Assembly (NCBI GenBank): GCA_963646285.1 | Contig: CAVIWF010000027.1 | Coordinates: 1 to 33,694 of the forward strand | Direction of reading: 5' to 3' | DNA from: CAKUFA01 sp963646285 | GTDB lineage: Bacteria > Bacillota > Clostridia > Christensenellales > Aristaeellaceae | Length of the DNA: 33,694 nt | Part shown: piece by piece, positions 1 to 8,635 of the stretch | Numbering within the stretch: the first letter of the stretch is position 1 | How the letters are laid out: each line of letters starts with the position of its first letter | Translations under genes and position numbers: made by a program | Notes under the pieces: model-generated | The model's database searches: none | What the model was told of the DNA's origin: nothing | The model's input: only the letters and a program-made list of their open reading frames with translations

Positions 1-2
1 GA

Positions 3-87
3 GTTGAAGGGCTTGCGAGCCCTCCAACGCCACCTAGGGTTTGTTGATGGTCTGCATCCCCAACCGCTTCATCGGCGGCTGGGGATG
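3..87. other. Two hairpins downstream of the last operon gene
   Basis: Two inverted repeats lie just past the stop of the reductase gene. One pairs GTTGaAGGGCT (from base 3) with AGCCCTcCAAC (to base 28). The other pairs CATCCCCAaCCGC (from 55) with its near-complement ending at 87. Neither has a clear T-run on the minus strand, so a role as the operon's 3' end or as an RNA-stabilising structure is an inference. No gene was seen in bases 1-96. Confidence 0.4.
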
Positions 88-96
88 TATTATGTT

Positions 97-1104
97 TCAG
101 CAAATTGCCAGTATTTTGTTCCATGTTTCTTCGGTTACGGGAATGCCCTGCTCCATGCTGCGCCTGCGCACATTGGGCAGGTTCTCCCCCGGGGCGTGCA
201 CGCCGCTGCGGCCTTCCTCCCCGTTCAGGCTGTGGAAGAAGCGAAGGGTGGCATGGATCTTTTCCGCCACGGCGTCCTTATCCGGCAGGGCATCCGGGTG
301 GATGGCCATATAAACCTGGCTCATGCCTTTTTCCCCATCCTTAGGCTCACCGATTTCCAGAGAGGAGCGGCCGGCGGACAGGGTGACCGCCATCAGATCC
401 AGCATAATGCTCAGGGCGCTGCCCTTCCACATGGCCATGGGGAACATCATGCCCCCGTTCATGATCTTCTGCGGGTCGTTGGTTTCCCTGCCCTCAGCAT
501 CATAGCCGCAGGGGGTGTCCATCATCTTCCCCTGCTGGGCCATGACCTCCAGCTTGCCGAAGGCGTACTGGCTGACGGCCATATCCATCAGCAGCCCCTG
601 ATTTTCATAGGGCACAGCCATGGCCATGGGGTTGTTGCCGGTGGACAATTGCCTGGAGCCCCAGGCAGCCATGTTCATGCAGGTATTGGTGAAGCAAAAG
701 GACACGTAGCCTGCCTGCGCCATTTGCAGAGCGTAGCGGCCTGCCCGCAGCCAGTGGCTGTTGTTCCGCAGGGCGATGCAGCCAATGCCGTGCTCCCCGG
801 CAAGGGTCATGACACGCTTGCCCATCTGCTCGGCAATCAGGGGGCCTACGCCGAAGTGGGCGTCCCACACTTCAAAGCCGCCCAGGCCGGAAACCTTCTC
901 CGCTTCCAGCACCTTGGGATTGCAGATGCCGGAAGCCATATCCGCCATGTACCGGGCAAACCGGTTCAGCCCGTGGCTGGCAATGCCGTCCGCAGAATTG
1001 TCCGCAAAGATGGAAGCAAAGCGGCGTGCGGTATCTTCCTCCATGAAGCGGGCAAGTCCCCGGGTCATGGTATCAACCGCCTCAGCATAAGGGATTTGCA
1101 GCAT
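97..1104 (-). CDS. Ldh-family NAD(P)H-dependent oxidoreductase, YiaK/DlgD-like (2,3-diketo-L-gulonate reductase type)
   Basis: This is a 335-residue member of the malate/L-lactate dehydrogenase (Ldh_2) family, cytoplasmic NAD(P)H-dependent 2-oxoacid reductases that are not Rossmann-fold enzymes. The order of motifs follows the 2,3-diketo-L-gulonate reductase branch: NSADGIASHGLNRF near residue 37, then WDAHFGVGP, ALRNNSHWLRAG with the conserved His, WGSRQLSTGNNPMA, and WKGSALSIMLDLMA. Length matches the family (about 330-350). The ATG is preceded by AAGGA eight bases upstream. It is the last gene of the minus-strand operon, 55 bases after the HAD gene. It probably reduces a keto-sugar acid or similar product of the pathway. 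The family is secure; diketogulonate as substrate is not, because no other ascorbate or gulonate genes are present. Confidence 0.85.
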   Translation of the reverse strand: MLQIPYAEAVDTMTRGLARFMEEDTARRFASIFADNSADGIASHGLNRFARYMADMASGICNPKVLEAEKVSGLGGFEVWDAHFGVGPLIAEQMGKRVMTLAGEHGIGCIALRNNSHWLRAGRYALQMAQAGYVSFCFTNTCMNMAAWGSRQLSTGNNPMAMAVPYENQGLLMDMAVSQYAFGKLEVMAQQGKMMDTPCGYDAEGRETNDPQKIMNGGMMFPMAMWKGSALSIMLDLMAVTLSAGRSSLEIGEPKDGEKGMSQVYMAIHPDALPDKDAVAEKIHATLRFFHSLNGEEGRSGVHAPGENLPNVRRRSMEQGIPVTEETWNKILAIC

Positions 1105-1159
1105 GGGATCATCCTTCTTTCCTTGGGGCAGGCAACAGCTCTGCCCGGCGTTCCGCCCA

Positions 1160-1798
1160 TTATTCTCCCAGGAAGGCAGACAGCTTGCCCGGCTCGTTCA
1201 TGCAGAAGCCCTGCCAGCCTGCGGCAAAAGCCCCCTCAATATTGGCAGGGGTATCGTCAATGAACAGGGTGCGGCCGGGGTTCAGGTGATACCGCTCAAT
1301 CAGCAGATCATAAATGCAGCGGTAGGGCTTCAGCATATGTTCCCGGGCAGAGATGACCGCCCCGTCAAACAGGCTGAAGAAATCATATTCCTTTTCATTG
1401 CGTGCGTAGTGCTCGGAGGTATAGTTGCTGAGCACGTACAGCTTCTTACCGTGAGCCTTGCAGGTGTACACGGCTTGGCGGCCTTCCTCCACCACGTGAC
1501 GGTAATCCGGCCAATGGGTTACAAACTTCCGGATGGGCTCCAGCAGATCCGGTTCCTTGCCAGCCATGGCAAGGATGCATTCCTCCATGGGCATGCCGCC
1601 GTCCAGCATGTTCCAGTAAGGGGTGCGGGTGGTGCGCATCTGCACCCGGTGCTGAAGCGCCGGATCCCCGGGGAACATGGTGGCCAGCACCTGATTCTCC
1701 CCCATGGATACCAGCACATTGCCTACATCAAAAACCACGGCATCAATTTCGTCCCAGGGCATGGTAGGATACAGGTCGTTAATCAGTCGGTCGGCCAT
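1160..1798 (-). CDS. HAD-superfamily phosphatase (subfamily IA, YihX-like)
   Basis: A 212-residue HAD hydrolase with all four motifs: nucleophile in VVFDVGNVL (Asp24), Ser/Thr motif in VLSNYT, Lys in LKPYRCIY, and acidic motif FIDDTPANIEGA. Motif I is DxG rather than DxD, which is usual in the YihX/glucose-1-phosphate phosphatase group. The cap region between motifs I and II is alpha-helical, as in subfamily IA. Start ATG has AAGGAGG nine bases upstream and lies 42 bases after the phosphoesterase gene. In this operon it could dephosphorylate a sugar phosphate, for example glucose 1-phosphate released by the GH13_18 phosphorylases or a product of the kinase. That assignment is inference. Confidence 0.85.
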   Translation of the reverse strand: MADRLINDLYPTMPWDEIDAVVFDVGNVLVSMGENQVLATMFPGDPALQHRVQMRTTRTPYWNMLDGGMPMEECILAMAGKEPDLLEPIRKFVTHWPDYRHVVEEGRQAVYTCKAHGKKLYVLSNYTSEHYARNEKEYDFFSLFDGAVISAREHMLKPYRCIYDLLIERYHLNPGRTLFIDDTPANIEGAFAAGWQGFCMNEPGKLSAFLGE

Positions 1799-1840
1799 TG
1801 CCGGGTTCCTCCTTGTATTCGTTCATGGTGATGGCGATTG

Positions 1841-2605
1841 TTATGCCTCCGGCAGGGGATCCCGGCTGGTGGGGGCATCGCCGAAAAAGAACATGGCGTC
1901 CTGCAGTTCCGTGGTCATCATGGTGCCTGAATGCACATAATCCATGGCACGCTTCAGGCTGTCGCTGCGGTCATAGGCCACGGCGTGGAAATGAATAACC
2001 CCATCGTCAATGGTCATGTAATGAGCCCGCTTATCCGGATCATCCGGCCGACGATAGCTGACGGAGCCGGGATTCAGCCACAGCACCCGGTCATCCAGCT
2101 GGTGGATGCACCGCCGATGGGTGTGGCCGAAAATCATCCGCCGCTCATTACAGTCACTGCCGGTGTGCCAGGTCTGCCAGAAGTCATTGAAGGCGAAAAG
2201 GCTTTCCGGCATTTGATAGGCCAGCGCCCCTTCCCCCATTTGATGCTGAAGCAGATAGGCAATGCCGTCTGCCTCCAGGCTCAGGTGCATGGGCAGCTGT
2301 TCCAGGTAGCGGATGTCCTCGGGGGTAACCCGCTCGCAGTTGTCGTGAACCCACTTGTACATTTGGGTGCCCCGGAAGGCTTCCGTTTCCCCGGTTTGCA
2401 GAATGTGCAGCAAGTGCCGGTCATGGTTGCCGGATACGCACTGCACCCCATGGGTGCGGAACCAGGTGACCGTCTCATGGGGACATACGCCATAGTCCAC
2501 CAGATCCCCGGCGCACCAGATTTGGTCTGCCTTTCCTGCATCCTGCAAAACCGCCTGAAGGGCGGCATAATTGGCATGAACGTCCGAAAGCAGCAGTATC
2601 CTCAT
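1841..2605 (-). CDS. Calcineurin-like metallophosphoesterase (YfcE/MJ0936-like)
   Basis: A 254-residue metal-dependent phosphoesterase. The metal-ligand motifs are complete and in order: SDVH (Asp8, His10), GDLVDYG (Gly33, Asp34), GNHD (59-62) and GHTH (160-163), then NPGSVSYRR as in the YfcE-type phosphodiesterases. The start was placed at the ATG overlapping the previous gene's stop (ATGA), just after GGAGAG. An in-frame extension upstream would run into the phosphorylase gene and adds 23 residues unlike the family. It is translationally coupled to the GH13_18 gene upstream. Likely a cytoplasmic phosphodiesterase or phosphatase; the substrate is unknown, but the operon is rich in this kind of enzyme. 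Confidence 0.87.
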   Translation of the reverse strand: MRILLLSDVHANYAALQAVLQDAGKADQIWCAGDLVDYGVCPHETVTWFRTHGVQCVSGNHDRHLLHILQTGETEAFRGTQMYKWVHDNCERVTPEDIRYLEQLPMHLSLEADGIAYLLQHQMGEGALAYQMPESLFAFNDFWQTWHTGSDCNERRMIFGHTHRRCIHQLDDRVLWLNPGSVSYRRPDDPDKRAHYMTIDDGVIHFHAVAYDRSDSLKRAMDYVHSGTMMTTELQDAMFFFGDAPTSRDPLPEA

Positions 2606-4269
2606 GGCATCTCTCCGTTGCTGGTGGTGATGGCCCAGCGCACCTGCCGGAAATCCGCATACAGGGAAGCCCAAGCCTCCCCCTTCCGCCAGGTCAGGCG
2701 AAGGGTATGCGCTTCCGGCTGTTCCGCTTCCACCTGCGCCCCTTGGGCAAAGGCAGGGTGAGTATTGCGGAAGGTGAGCAGCTTCAGCTGATCCCTGACC
2801 ACAGGCTTCTGCAGCCGCTCCTTCACCTGCGCCATGGTGAAGGCGGTACGGTTAATCTCCCGGTTATCGGCAGTGGGATTGCGGCGGAAGACTTCCTCGT
2901 CATTCTCCCCTGCCAGCAGATCCAGATACCACACCTGAGGTTTCCCCGGCATGAACAGCTGCACAGCACGCGCCATCAGCAGTTTCCGGTCGTCACAGCC
3001 CAGGGCATTGTAATAGGTAATATCCATTTGATAGGTTTCCGGCTTGGCACCGTGGATCATCTTCCGCCTGCCGCCCCGGGTTACCAGCCGCTCCGTCAGG
3101 GCATCCACCCGCTCATTGGGCAGAAGACCCCGGGCATCCCGCATGGGAATGCCATCGTGACAGCCCAGCATGTTAATGACGGTAAGCCCGTCGTCAATCT
3201 GCTCCCGTGCCCAGGCATACAGGTACCGGCTTTCCCCCGTATCCAAAGCGTCAATCATCAGGGCAGGCAGGAAATAATCATAGGTGATGCATCCCAAATC
3301 GGTCAGGTGGCGATAATTGCCGGAAGCATAGGTGGCGTGAATCTCCGGCAGCACATCCAATCCGTGGCTTGCTGCCATGGTGCGCAGCCGCTGGAGAATG
3401 TCCCAGGTTTCCGGCTCGTTCATGAAGTTCACCCGTGCAGGGGCTTTATGCAGCCGGGTAAAGGCATCCAGGCGGATCATCACTGCACCGTAGGAAGCCA
3501 GCTGCCCCATGACCTGATCGTACCACTGCCACACCAGAGGGTTCTGCACGTTTACGTCCATTTGCCCCAGATAGTGGCGGCGGCTTTCCATGAGGGCGGT
3601 TACCGGCTCCTGATAAGGTTCGTATCCCGTCCAGTCCATTTGGGCAGGGGACAGCCCCCGGGTCAGCTGGGCATTGATGCGCTCTGACAGGGCAGAGGCA
3701 GCATCGTACCGATTGTCTACCGCATCCAGCAGATCAAAGGCATCCACCTGAGGGTAGGTTACCTGCTGATAGAAAGTGTTCCAATAGGGCACGTCCCGGC
3801 CATCGGGGAAGCGAACCATCAGCAGGGGCCAGCCGTTCTTCCGCAGGGTCATGCTTGCCCACTGATCCGGGTCAGGGGCAATCCAGCCTTCCCTGGTCAT
3901 TTGACCGCAGCCCTGCCAGAAACGGTTCCAGTCAATGAAGAAATCCCGATAGGGCGACTGATCCCCCTTTTTCAGCACATCCCGGAACTGGGGGGAAAGG
4001 ACGGACAAGTGGTTCAGGATAAAGTCAAAGGTCAGATCAATGCCCATATCATTCAGGGCATGCAGGTCTTCCTCACTGGCCTTGGAGCGGCACAGATCGT
4101 AGGTGATGACCGAAAAGCCGCCGTCCAGGTCGGAATTGAACACCGTAGGCAGAATGTAGAAGGAGCGGAATGCGTCCTTCATTTCCGGCTGAGACAGCAG
4201 ACTGACCAATTCATGCAGGCTGCTGCCCATGCTGTCCGGATAGGCATTGAGCATTACACCGCTATTCAT
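2602..4269 (-). CDS. GH13 subfamily 18 glycoside phosphorylase, sucrose-phosphorylase-like (paralogue 1)
   Basis: A 555-residue alpha-glucan-family phosphorylase that should split an alpha-glucoside with phosphate into alpha-glucose 1-phosphate plus an acceptor. The (beta/alpha)8 barrel motifs are those of sucrose phosphorylase: FILNHLS, IRLDAF with nucleophile Asp268, LPEIHA with acid/base Glu309, GCHDGI with transition-state Asp372, and YQMDITYYNALG near the active-site loop. It is longer than characterised sucrose phosphorylases (about 490-505). A segment of roughly 65 residues is inserted after PYWNTFY, in the domain B region. The loop before YQMD is shorter than in known sucrose phosphorylases. 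The start overlaps the serine hydrolase stop (ATGA). Other GH13_18 activities (glucosylglycerol, glucosylglycerate, sucrose 6-phosphate) are possible. Confidence 0.85.
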   Translation of the reverse strand: MNSGVMLNAYPDSMGSSLHELVSLLSQPEMKDAFRSFYILPTVFNSDLDGGFSVITYDLCRSKASEEDLHALNDMGIDLTFDFILNHLSVLSPQFRDVLKKGDQSPYRDFFIDWNRFWQGCGQMTREGWIAPDPDQWASMTLRKNGWPLLMVRFPDGRDVPYWNTFYQQVTYPQVDAFDLLDAVDNRYDAASALSERINAQLTRGLSPAQMDWTGYEPYQEPVTALMESRRHYLGQMDVNVQNPLVWQWYDQVMGQLASYGAVMIRLDAFTRLHKAPARVNFMNEPETWDILQRLRTMAASHGLDVLPEIHATYASGNYRHLTDLGCITYDYFLPALMIDALDTGESRYLYAWAREQIDDGLTVINMLGCHDGIPMRDARGLLPNERVDALTERLVTRGGRRKMIHGAKPETYQMDITYYNALGCDDRKLLMARAVQLFMPGKPQVWYLDLLAGENDEEVFRRNPTADNREINRTAFTMAQVKERLQKPVVRDQLKLLTFRNTHPAFAQGAQVEAEQPEAHTLRLTWRKGEAWASLYADFRQVRWAITTSNGEMP

Positions 4270-5861
4270 GCATCTTCCTCCGCTACCCGGTAGAGGGCGT
4301 CCCGGTGCTGCATTTCATCTTCCATGCCTGCCTGCACCCACTTGTGAATGCGGACAAATTCCCCTTCAAAGGAGAAGGTGAACCGATTCTCCCCTTCCGT
4401 TTCGTACCACAGGATGGAAAGCTCCAGCGTGTTTTCCCCGCTCCACCAGGCGGCGCAGGCCACGTCGGACACCAGCTCCCGGTTTTCCGTATAGCGGAGC
4501 TTGCCAAGCCATCTGCCGCCCCGCATGTCAAAGAGGATGGACCGATCCTTGCCCCCTTCTGTGAAGGCAAGGGTCATAAGCCCTTCCGCCGTGGAAAGGT
4601 GCATCCGCTCCACCCCCGGCCAGGGGGCGTTGTGCTTGTCCATGCCGTGGAGCATGGCAAAGGTGATGCGTCCTTCCTCCGGCACAAGGGTCACATGGAA
4701 GGGACGCTGCTCGTGATTGGTCACGGACAGGGCAGGTCTGGGCATGCTCAGGCGGCTCAGGCGCTCCTTCAGCAGATGGGAGGCACGGCTCTCAGGCAAG
4801 GGTGCATCCCCTTCGGTAATGGCAGGCAGCAGGGTATCAAAGAGGATGTTCAGCGTATTCTGGGGGCCGTGAACGGGATGATCCTCCCCCATGGGGCGAC
4901 CCTTCAGCTGCTCCAGCTCGTTGTGGCTCATGTGCTGACCAATGTAAGCCCCTTCGTTGATGGACACGATCAGATCCAGCTTGGGCACCACCACACAGAA
5001 TTGACCGTAAGCCCCGTCAGCACGGTAGCTGCCTTCCGGACGGCACATCCAAATCTGATAGCCGTAGCCTACCCGGTTATCGTAGATCCAGGGGGTGTGG
5101 GCATGGGCAGGAGCCGTATCCATCAGGGGGGAGGTGGCTTCCTTCACGAACCGCTCGTGCAGCAGCCGCTCTCCGTTCCATACGCCCCCATGGAGGTACA
5201 GCCGCATAAGCCGCAGGTTGTCCTCCGTGGTGGTGAACATGCCGTGACCCCCCAGGCAGGTACCGTCTGCCCCCCGGTAGCACATGACGTGGCTGGCATC
5301 CACGCCAATCTTCCGGAACAGGCGGGTGTCCAGATAGTCCAGCATGCTCATGCCCGTGGCACGCTCCACCAGAGCGGAAGCAATGGCTGTGCCCTGGGAA
5401 TTGTAGCACCAGAAGGTACCGGGCTCATGCTCAAAGGGGCGGGCAAAGAATTCCCTGATCCAGTCCTCCCCATAGGTGGAACCCTGGGTTTCACTGCCGC
5501 TGGACATGGTCAGGATGTCACGCACCGTAATGCGTGCCACCTTCTCCGGCAGGGGGGTGGGCATTTTGTCCGGCAGCAGCTTGCACACCGGGTCGTCCAT
5601 TTTCAGCAGACCTTCATACTCTGCAAGGCCTACAGCGGTGGCCGTCCATGTTTTGCTGAGGGAATGGAGGGCGTGATGAAGCCCGGGGGCAAAGGGCGCC
5701 CACCAGCCTTCGGCGCAGACCTTATCGTGCCGCAGGATCATCAGCCCATGCATCCATGTGGAGCCGCAGTTTTCCAGCTGATCCAGCAGGCGCAGAATTC
5801 CTTCGCTGGCAATGCCCACTTCTTCCGGGGTGCAGCGTTCAAATGCCCATTGATTGCTCAT
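4266..5861 (-). CDS. Beta-lactamase-fold serine hydrolase (class C / family VIII esterase-like) with C-terminal beta domain
   Basis: A 531-residue serine hydrolase of the Beta-lactamase (PF00144) family. It has the SxxK motif in HSLSK (Ser67, Lys70), a Tyr motif YNS (153-155) and a GYGYQIW motif before a beta-strand, as in family VIII esterases and class C enzymes. No signal peptide is visible, so it is cytoplasmic. This argues for an esterase or amidase working on imported substrate rather than an antibiotic-resistance enzyme. About 170 residues follow the catalytic domain and look beta-rich; I do not recognise that domain. The start was set at the ATG overlapping the regulator's stop, with GGGAGG six bases upstream. 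An upstream in-frame extension of 55 residues is rejected because it overlaps the regulator gene. Confidence 0.82.
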   Translation of the reverse strand: MSNQWAFERCTPEEVGIASEGILRLLDQLENCGSTWMHGLMILRHDKVCAEGWWAPFAPGLHHALHSLSKTWTATAVGLAEYEGLLKMDDPVCKLLPDKMPTPLPEKVARITVRDILTMSSGSETQGSTYGEDWIREFFARPFEHEPGTFWCYNSQGTAIASALVERATGMSMLDYLDTRLFRKIGVDASHVMCYRGADGTCLGGHGMFTTTEDNLRLMRLYLHGGVWNGERLLHERFVKEATSPLMDTAPAHAHTPWIYDNRVGYGYQIWMCRPEGSYRADGAYGQFCVVVPKLDLIVSINEGAYIGQHMSHNELEQLKGRPMGEDHPVHGPQNTLNILFDTLLPAITEGDAPLPESRASHLLKERLSRLSMPRPALSVTNHEQRPFHVTLVPEEGRITFAMLHGMDKHNAPWPGVERMHLSTAEGLMTLAFTEGGKDRSILFDMRGGRWLGKLRYTENRELVSDVACAAWWSGENTLELSILWYETEGENRFTFSFEGEFVRIHKWVQAGMEDEMQHRDALYRVAEEDA

Positions 5862-6901
5862 ACTTTGCCTCCCTGGCTTTTCACAGCCTGTTCCGCTTCC
5901 GTGTTCGCTTCTTCCTGATACCCACGGGTGCTGACCCGTGGGCTGATGGTAACCGGGAATATCATATCCGTCTGGAAGGGTTCCTGATGAATCTGCTTCA
6001 TCAGACAGTCCACCGCCGCCTCGCACATGTCGTGAATAGGCTGGCGAATACTGGTGAGGGGGATGGAAAGCATGGAGGCCAGCACATTGTCGTTAAAGCC
6101 TACCACCTTCAGATCCTCCGGAATGCGCTTGTGCAGGCGCAGGGCTTCCTGCATCAGGTAGCCGGCAATGGTGTCGCTGGTGCAGAAGACCCCGTCTGCA
6201 TCGGGATATTCCCGGAACACCCGTCGAGCCAGGTCGTCATAGCTGACCCGAGATTCTGCCTGCCTGACCTCCACAAATTCCACCGGCAGGTTTCTTTCCT
6301 CCATGCACCGGCTGAATCCGGCAAACCGGTCAAAGGCAGGCATTTTGCCGTGGCTGTGCTTCTCCCACACCATCACCGGCTTGCGGCAGCCGCAGTCCAG
6401 CAGTTCACGGCCTGCCAGATAGCCGCCCATTTCATTATCGCACTCCACCGTGGGAATGTTGTCGATCTTCAGCCGTTCAAAGGAGACCACAGGGAAGCCT
6501 GCCCGCAGGTCATGGCCGATGGCCTCCCCCCGCAGAGCCACAATCATGCCGTCCACCTGATTGGCTTCCAGCATGGCGATGTACTCGGCAGCCTTATCCT
6601 CAAGGCTCAGGGCCTGATAGAGCATCATGCGGTAGTTCCGCTGGGTCAGGATTTTTGACAGCTCCGCAATAACCTCGCAGAAAAAGGCATTGTTAATCTC
6701 CGGCATCAGCACGCCGATAATGCGGGTGCGCTGCCTGGTCAGGGAACGCGCCACCTCGTTGGGTCGGTAGTGGAGCTCATCCATGGCATCCTGAATCCTT
6801 TTGCGCATGGCATCGCTGATGTAGCCCCGGTTATTCAGCGTCCGGGATACGGTGGTAACCGAAACCCCGGCCTTTGCCGCTACTTCCTTGATCCCTGCCA
6901 T
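5858..6901 (-). CDS. LacI-family transcriptional regulator
   Basis: A 347-residue LacI/GalR regulator. The N-terminal helix-turn-helix and hinge are textbook: IKEVAAKAGVSVTTVSRTLNN, then YRPNEVARSL, followed by a periplasmic-binding-protein-like sensor domain (IIGVLMPEINNAFFCEV, GMIVALRG, TSDTIAGYLMQEAL, VVGFNDN, TSIRQPIH). The start ATG lies right at the HTH and has an AAGGGGG ribosome site. It sits inside the operon between the PhnP-like and serine hydrolase genes and is probably autoregulated with the locus, using the imported sugar or a catabolite as effector. Candidate operators with a central CG near the two operon promoters are listed separately. Confidence 0.92.
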   Translation of the reverse strand: MAGIKEVAAKAGVSVTTVSRTLNNRGYISDAMRKRIQDAMDELHYRPNEVARSLTRQRTRIIGVLMPEINNAFFCEVIAELSKILTQRNYRMMLYQALSLEDKAAEYIAMLEANQVDGMIVALRGEAIGHDLRAGFPVVSFERLKIDNIPTVECDNEMGGYLAGRELLDCGCRKPVMVWEKHSHGKMPAFDRFAGFSRCMEERNLPVEFVEVRQAESRVSYDDLARRVFREYPDADGVFCTSDTIAGYLMQEALRLHKRIPEDLKVVGFNDNVLASMLSIPLTSIRQPIHDMCEAAVDCLMKQIHQEPFQTDMIFPVTISPRVSTRGYQEEANTEAEQAVKSQGGKV

Positions 6902-6926
6902 CTGCCCCGTCCCCCTTGTTCCGTGT

Positions 6927-7775
6927 TCAGCATTCGATTTCCAACCCGTCCCAGGCAACGTCTATGCCGTAGGGTGCGGCGAAGGCTACCCATTGGGCAT
7001 GGGTCATGTCATTCATGTGGGATAAATGGTTCAGCACAAAGCGGGTGCTTTGATCCGCTGCCCCAATGGCCACCAGCCGCTCCCGCAGCTTCAGCACCTC
7101 TGCCCAGCCCATGTGGCCGTCTCCCGGCAAAAGTCCCCGGGCGCAGTCCATGGAAACCAGGGAGAACTTCAGGCCTGTCTTTTTCAGATATTCATCCACC
7201 TCTGTGGATAGTTCCCCGGTATCGTTGGCGTAGAGGATGCTGCTCTTCCCATCGGTAATGGCGTAAATCAGGCAATCCTCCACGGCAATGGGGCGGTGAT
7301 TGGCACGCAGGGCATGGAAGGTATACCCCTCCACCTGAAACTGCTGCCAGGGCTGCACCTCATGGAAGCAGAAGCGCTTTTCATCAATCTGCACCCCCGG
7401 CGCCATGGCGGCCAGGAACCGCTTGCCCACCCAGCGGTTGCCGTAAAGCTGGAGCACATCCCCTTCCGGGGCAATGCCGGGATGCACGGCGCAGGAATGG
7501 GTGCCCCGCAATTGGAGGGCGTAGGCATCCTGATGATCCTCATGGGAGTGAGTGTACACCACCGCCTTCAACCGGTCAAGGCGAAGGCCGTACTTCAGCT
7601 TCTGGGCGTGAATGTCCGGCCCCATGTCAATGAGCACATCATCCCCCAGCAGGGTGCAGGAACGCATCCGCAGGCTTTTGCCCCCTTCTGCAAGGGAGCG
7701 GAGGCACACCGGGCAGGAGCAGAAGGTGGCAGGCATGCCCTCTGCCGCTCCTGTGCCCAAATACTTGATTTTCAT
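6927..7775 (-). CDS. Metallo-beta-lactamase-fold phosphodiesterase, PhnP-like
   Basis: A 282-residue MBL-fold hydrolase of the PhnP / phosphoribosyl cyclic phosphodiesterase branch. The start LGTGAAEGMPA and the cysteine cluster CSCPVC (Cys19, 21, 24) match PhnP's N-terminus with its structural zinc site. The catalytic HxHxDH motif is THSHEDH (76-81), followed by further candidate ligands in NDTGE, DCARG and LNHLSHMND. There is no signal peptide. The gene begins five bases after the second permease stop and ends 25 bases before the LacI gene. PhnP opens ribose 1,2-cyclic phosphate in phosphonate breakdown, but no other phn genes are here. A sugar cyclic phosphate or phosphodiester from this pathway is the more likely substrate. 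Confidence 0.83.
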   Translation of the reverse strand: MKIKYLGTGAAEGMPATFCSCPVCLRSLAEGGKSLRMRSCTLLGDDVLIDMGPDIHAQKLKYGLRLDRLKAVVYTHSHEDHQDAYALQLRGTHSCAVHPGIAPEGDVLQLYGNRWVGKRFLAAMAPGVQIDEKRFCFHEVQPWQQFQVEGYTFHALRANHRPIAVEDCLIYAITDGKSSILYANDTGELSTEVDEYLKKTGLKFSLVSMDCARGLLPGDGHMGWAEVLKLRERLVAIGAADQSTRFVLNHLSHMNDMTHAQWVAFAAPYGIDVAWDGLEIEC

Positions 7776-7780
7776 GCTGC

Positions 7781-8635
7781 TTACCCCTTAATGCCGCTCA
7801 TGGCGACGGACTGGACAAACTGCTTCTGGAACAGGACGAAGACCACCAGCAGGGGCAGGGTCATCATGGCGGAGAAGGCGAAGATCTGTCCCCAGAAGGT
7901 GTACACGCTGTCATCCAGACCGCGGAGGGCCTGGGTCAGGGTACGCCAGGTGTTGTCACGGGTGACCAGGGTGGGCCACAGCAGGTCGCCCCAGGCACGG
8001 ATCAGGGTCATGATGGCCACGGTGGAGTAAATGGGCTTGCTCAGAGGGGTCATGATCTTGAAGAAAATGCCGGTGTAGCTTTCGCCGTCAATCACGGCTG
8101 CCTCCAGCAGTTCCTTGGGCATGCCCCGGAAGTGCTGATAGAACAGGTACACATACATGGGGGTGGCCATGTTGGGCACGGACAGGGCCCACAGGGTATT
8201 CAGCAGACCCAGATCCTTGGTGACCATGAACCGGTTAATGACCACAGCTTCCGTGGGGATAATCGTCAGGGCAATCATCAGGGCTACCAGGAACTTGCTG
8301 CCCCGAAACTTCAGCAGACCCAGGGCATAGCCCATCATGCCGTTGATCACCATGCCGAAGGCCACTTGCAGCAGGGCGTTCAGCAGGGTATTGCGGAAGT
8401 AATGGAGGAAGTCCAGCTTTTCAAACACAGCCTGATAATTCTCGAAGGTCAGCGTCCCGTAGGGCACAAAGGCCTTCATGGTGGCCATGTCGCTGACCAC
8501 CTGGGTTTCTTCCTTCATGGCAGAGAGGAAGAGGAACCACAGGGGGGCGATGAAGATCAGCGCCACCACCACATATAAAAGGTAGAAAAGGATGTTGGTT
8601 ACTTTCCTTTGCGTCTTCTTTCCAGCTATCATCAT
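7781..8635 (-). CDS. ABC sugar transporter permease, MalG/AraQ type
   Basis: A 284-residue carbohydrate-uptake (CUT1) permease with about six membrane segments. The EAA loop that contacts the ATPase is EAAVIDGESYTGIFFKIMTP. The C-terminus ends SVAMSGIKG, typical of MalG-type subunits. The ATG overlaps the first permease's stop by one base (TGATG), with GGAG eight bases upstream. A TTG one codon earlier is also possible. It pairs with the adjacent permease and the binding protein. No ATPase gene is in the locus, so a shared MsmK/UgpC-type ATPase encoded elsewhere is expected, as is common for CUT1 systems of Bacillota. Confidence 0.92.
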   Translation of the reverse strand: MMIAGKKTQRKVTNILFYLLYVVVALIFIAPLWFLFLSAMKEETQVVSDMATMKAFVPYGTLTFENYQAVFEKLDFLHYFRNTLLNALLQVAFGMVINGMMGYALGLLKFRGSKFLVALMIALTIIPTEAVVINRFMVTKDLGLLNTLWALSVPNMATPMYVYLFYQHFRGMPKELLEAAVIDGESYTGIFFKIMTPLSKPIYSTVAIMTLIRAWGDLLWPTLVTRDNTWRTLTQALRGLDDSVYTFWGQIFAFSAMMTLPLLVVFVLFQKQFVQSVAMSGIKG

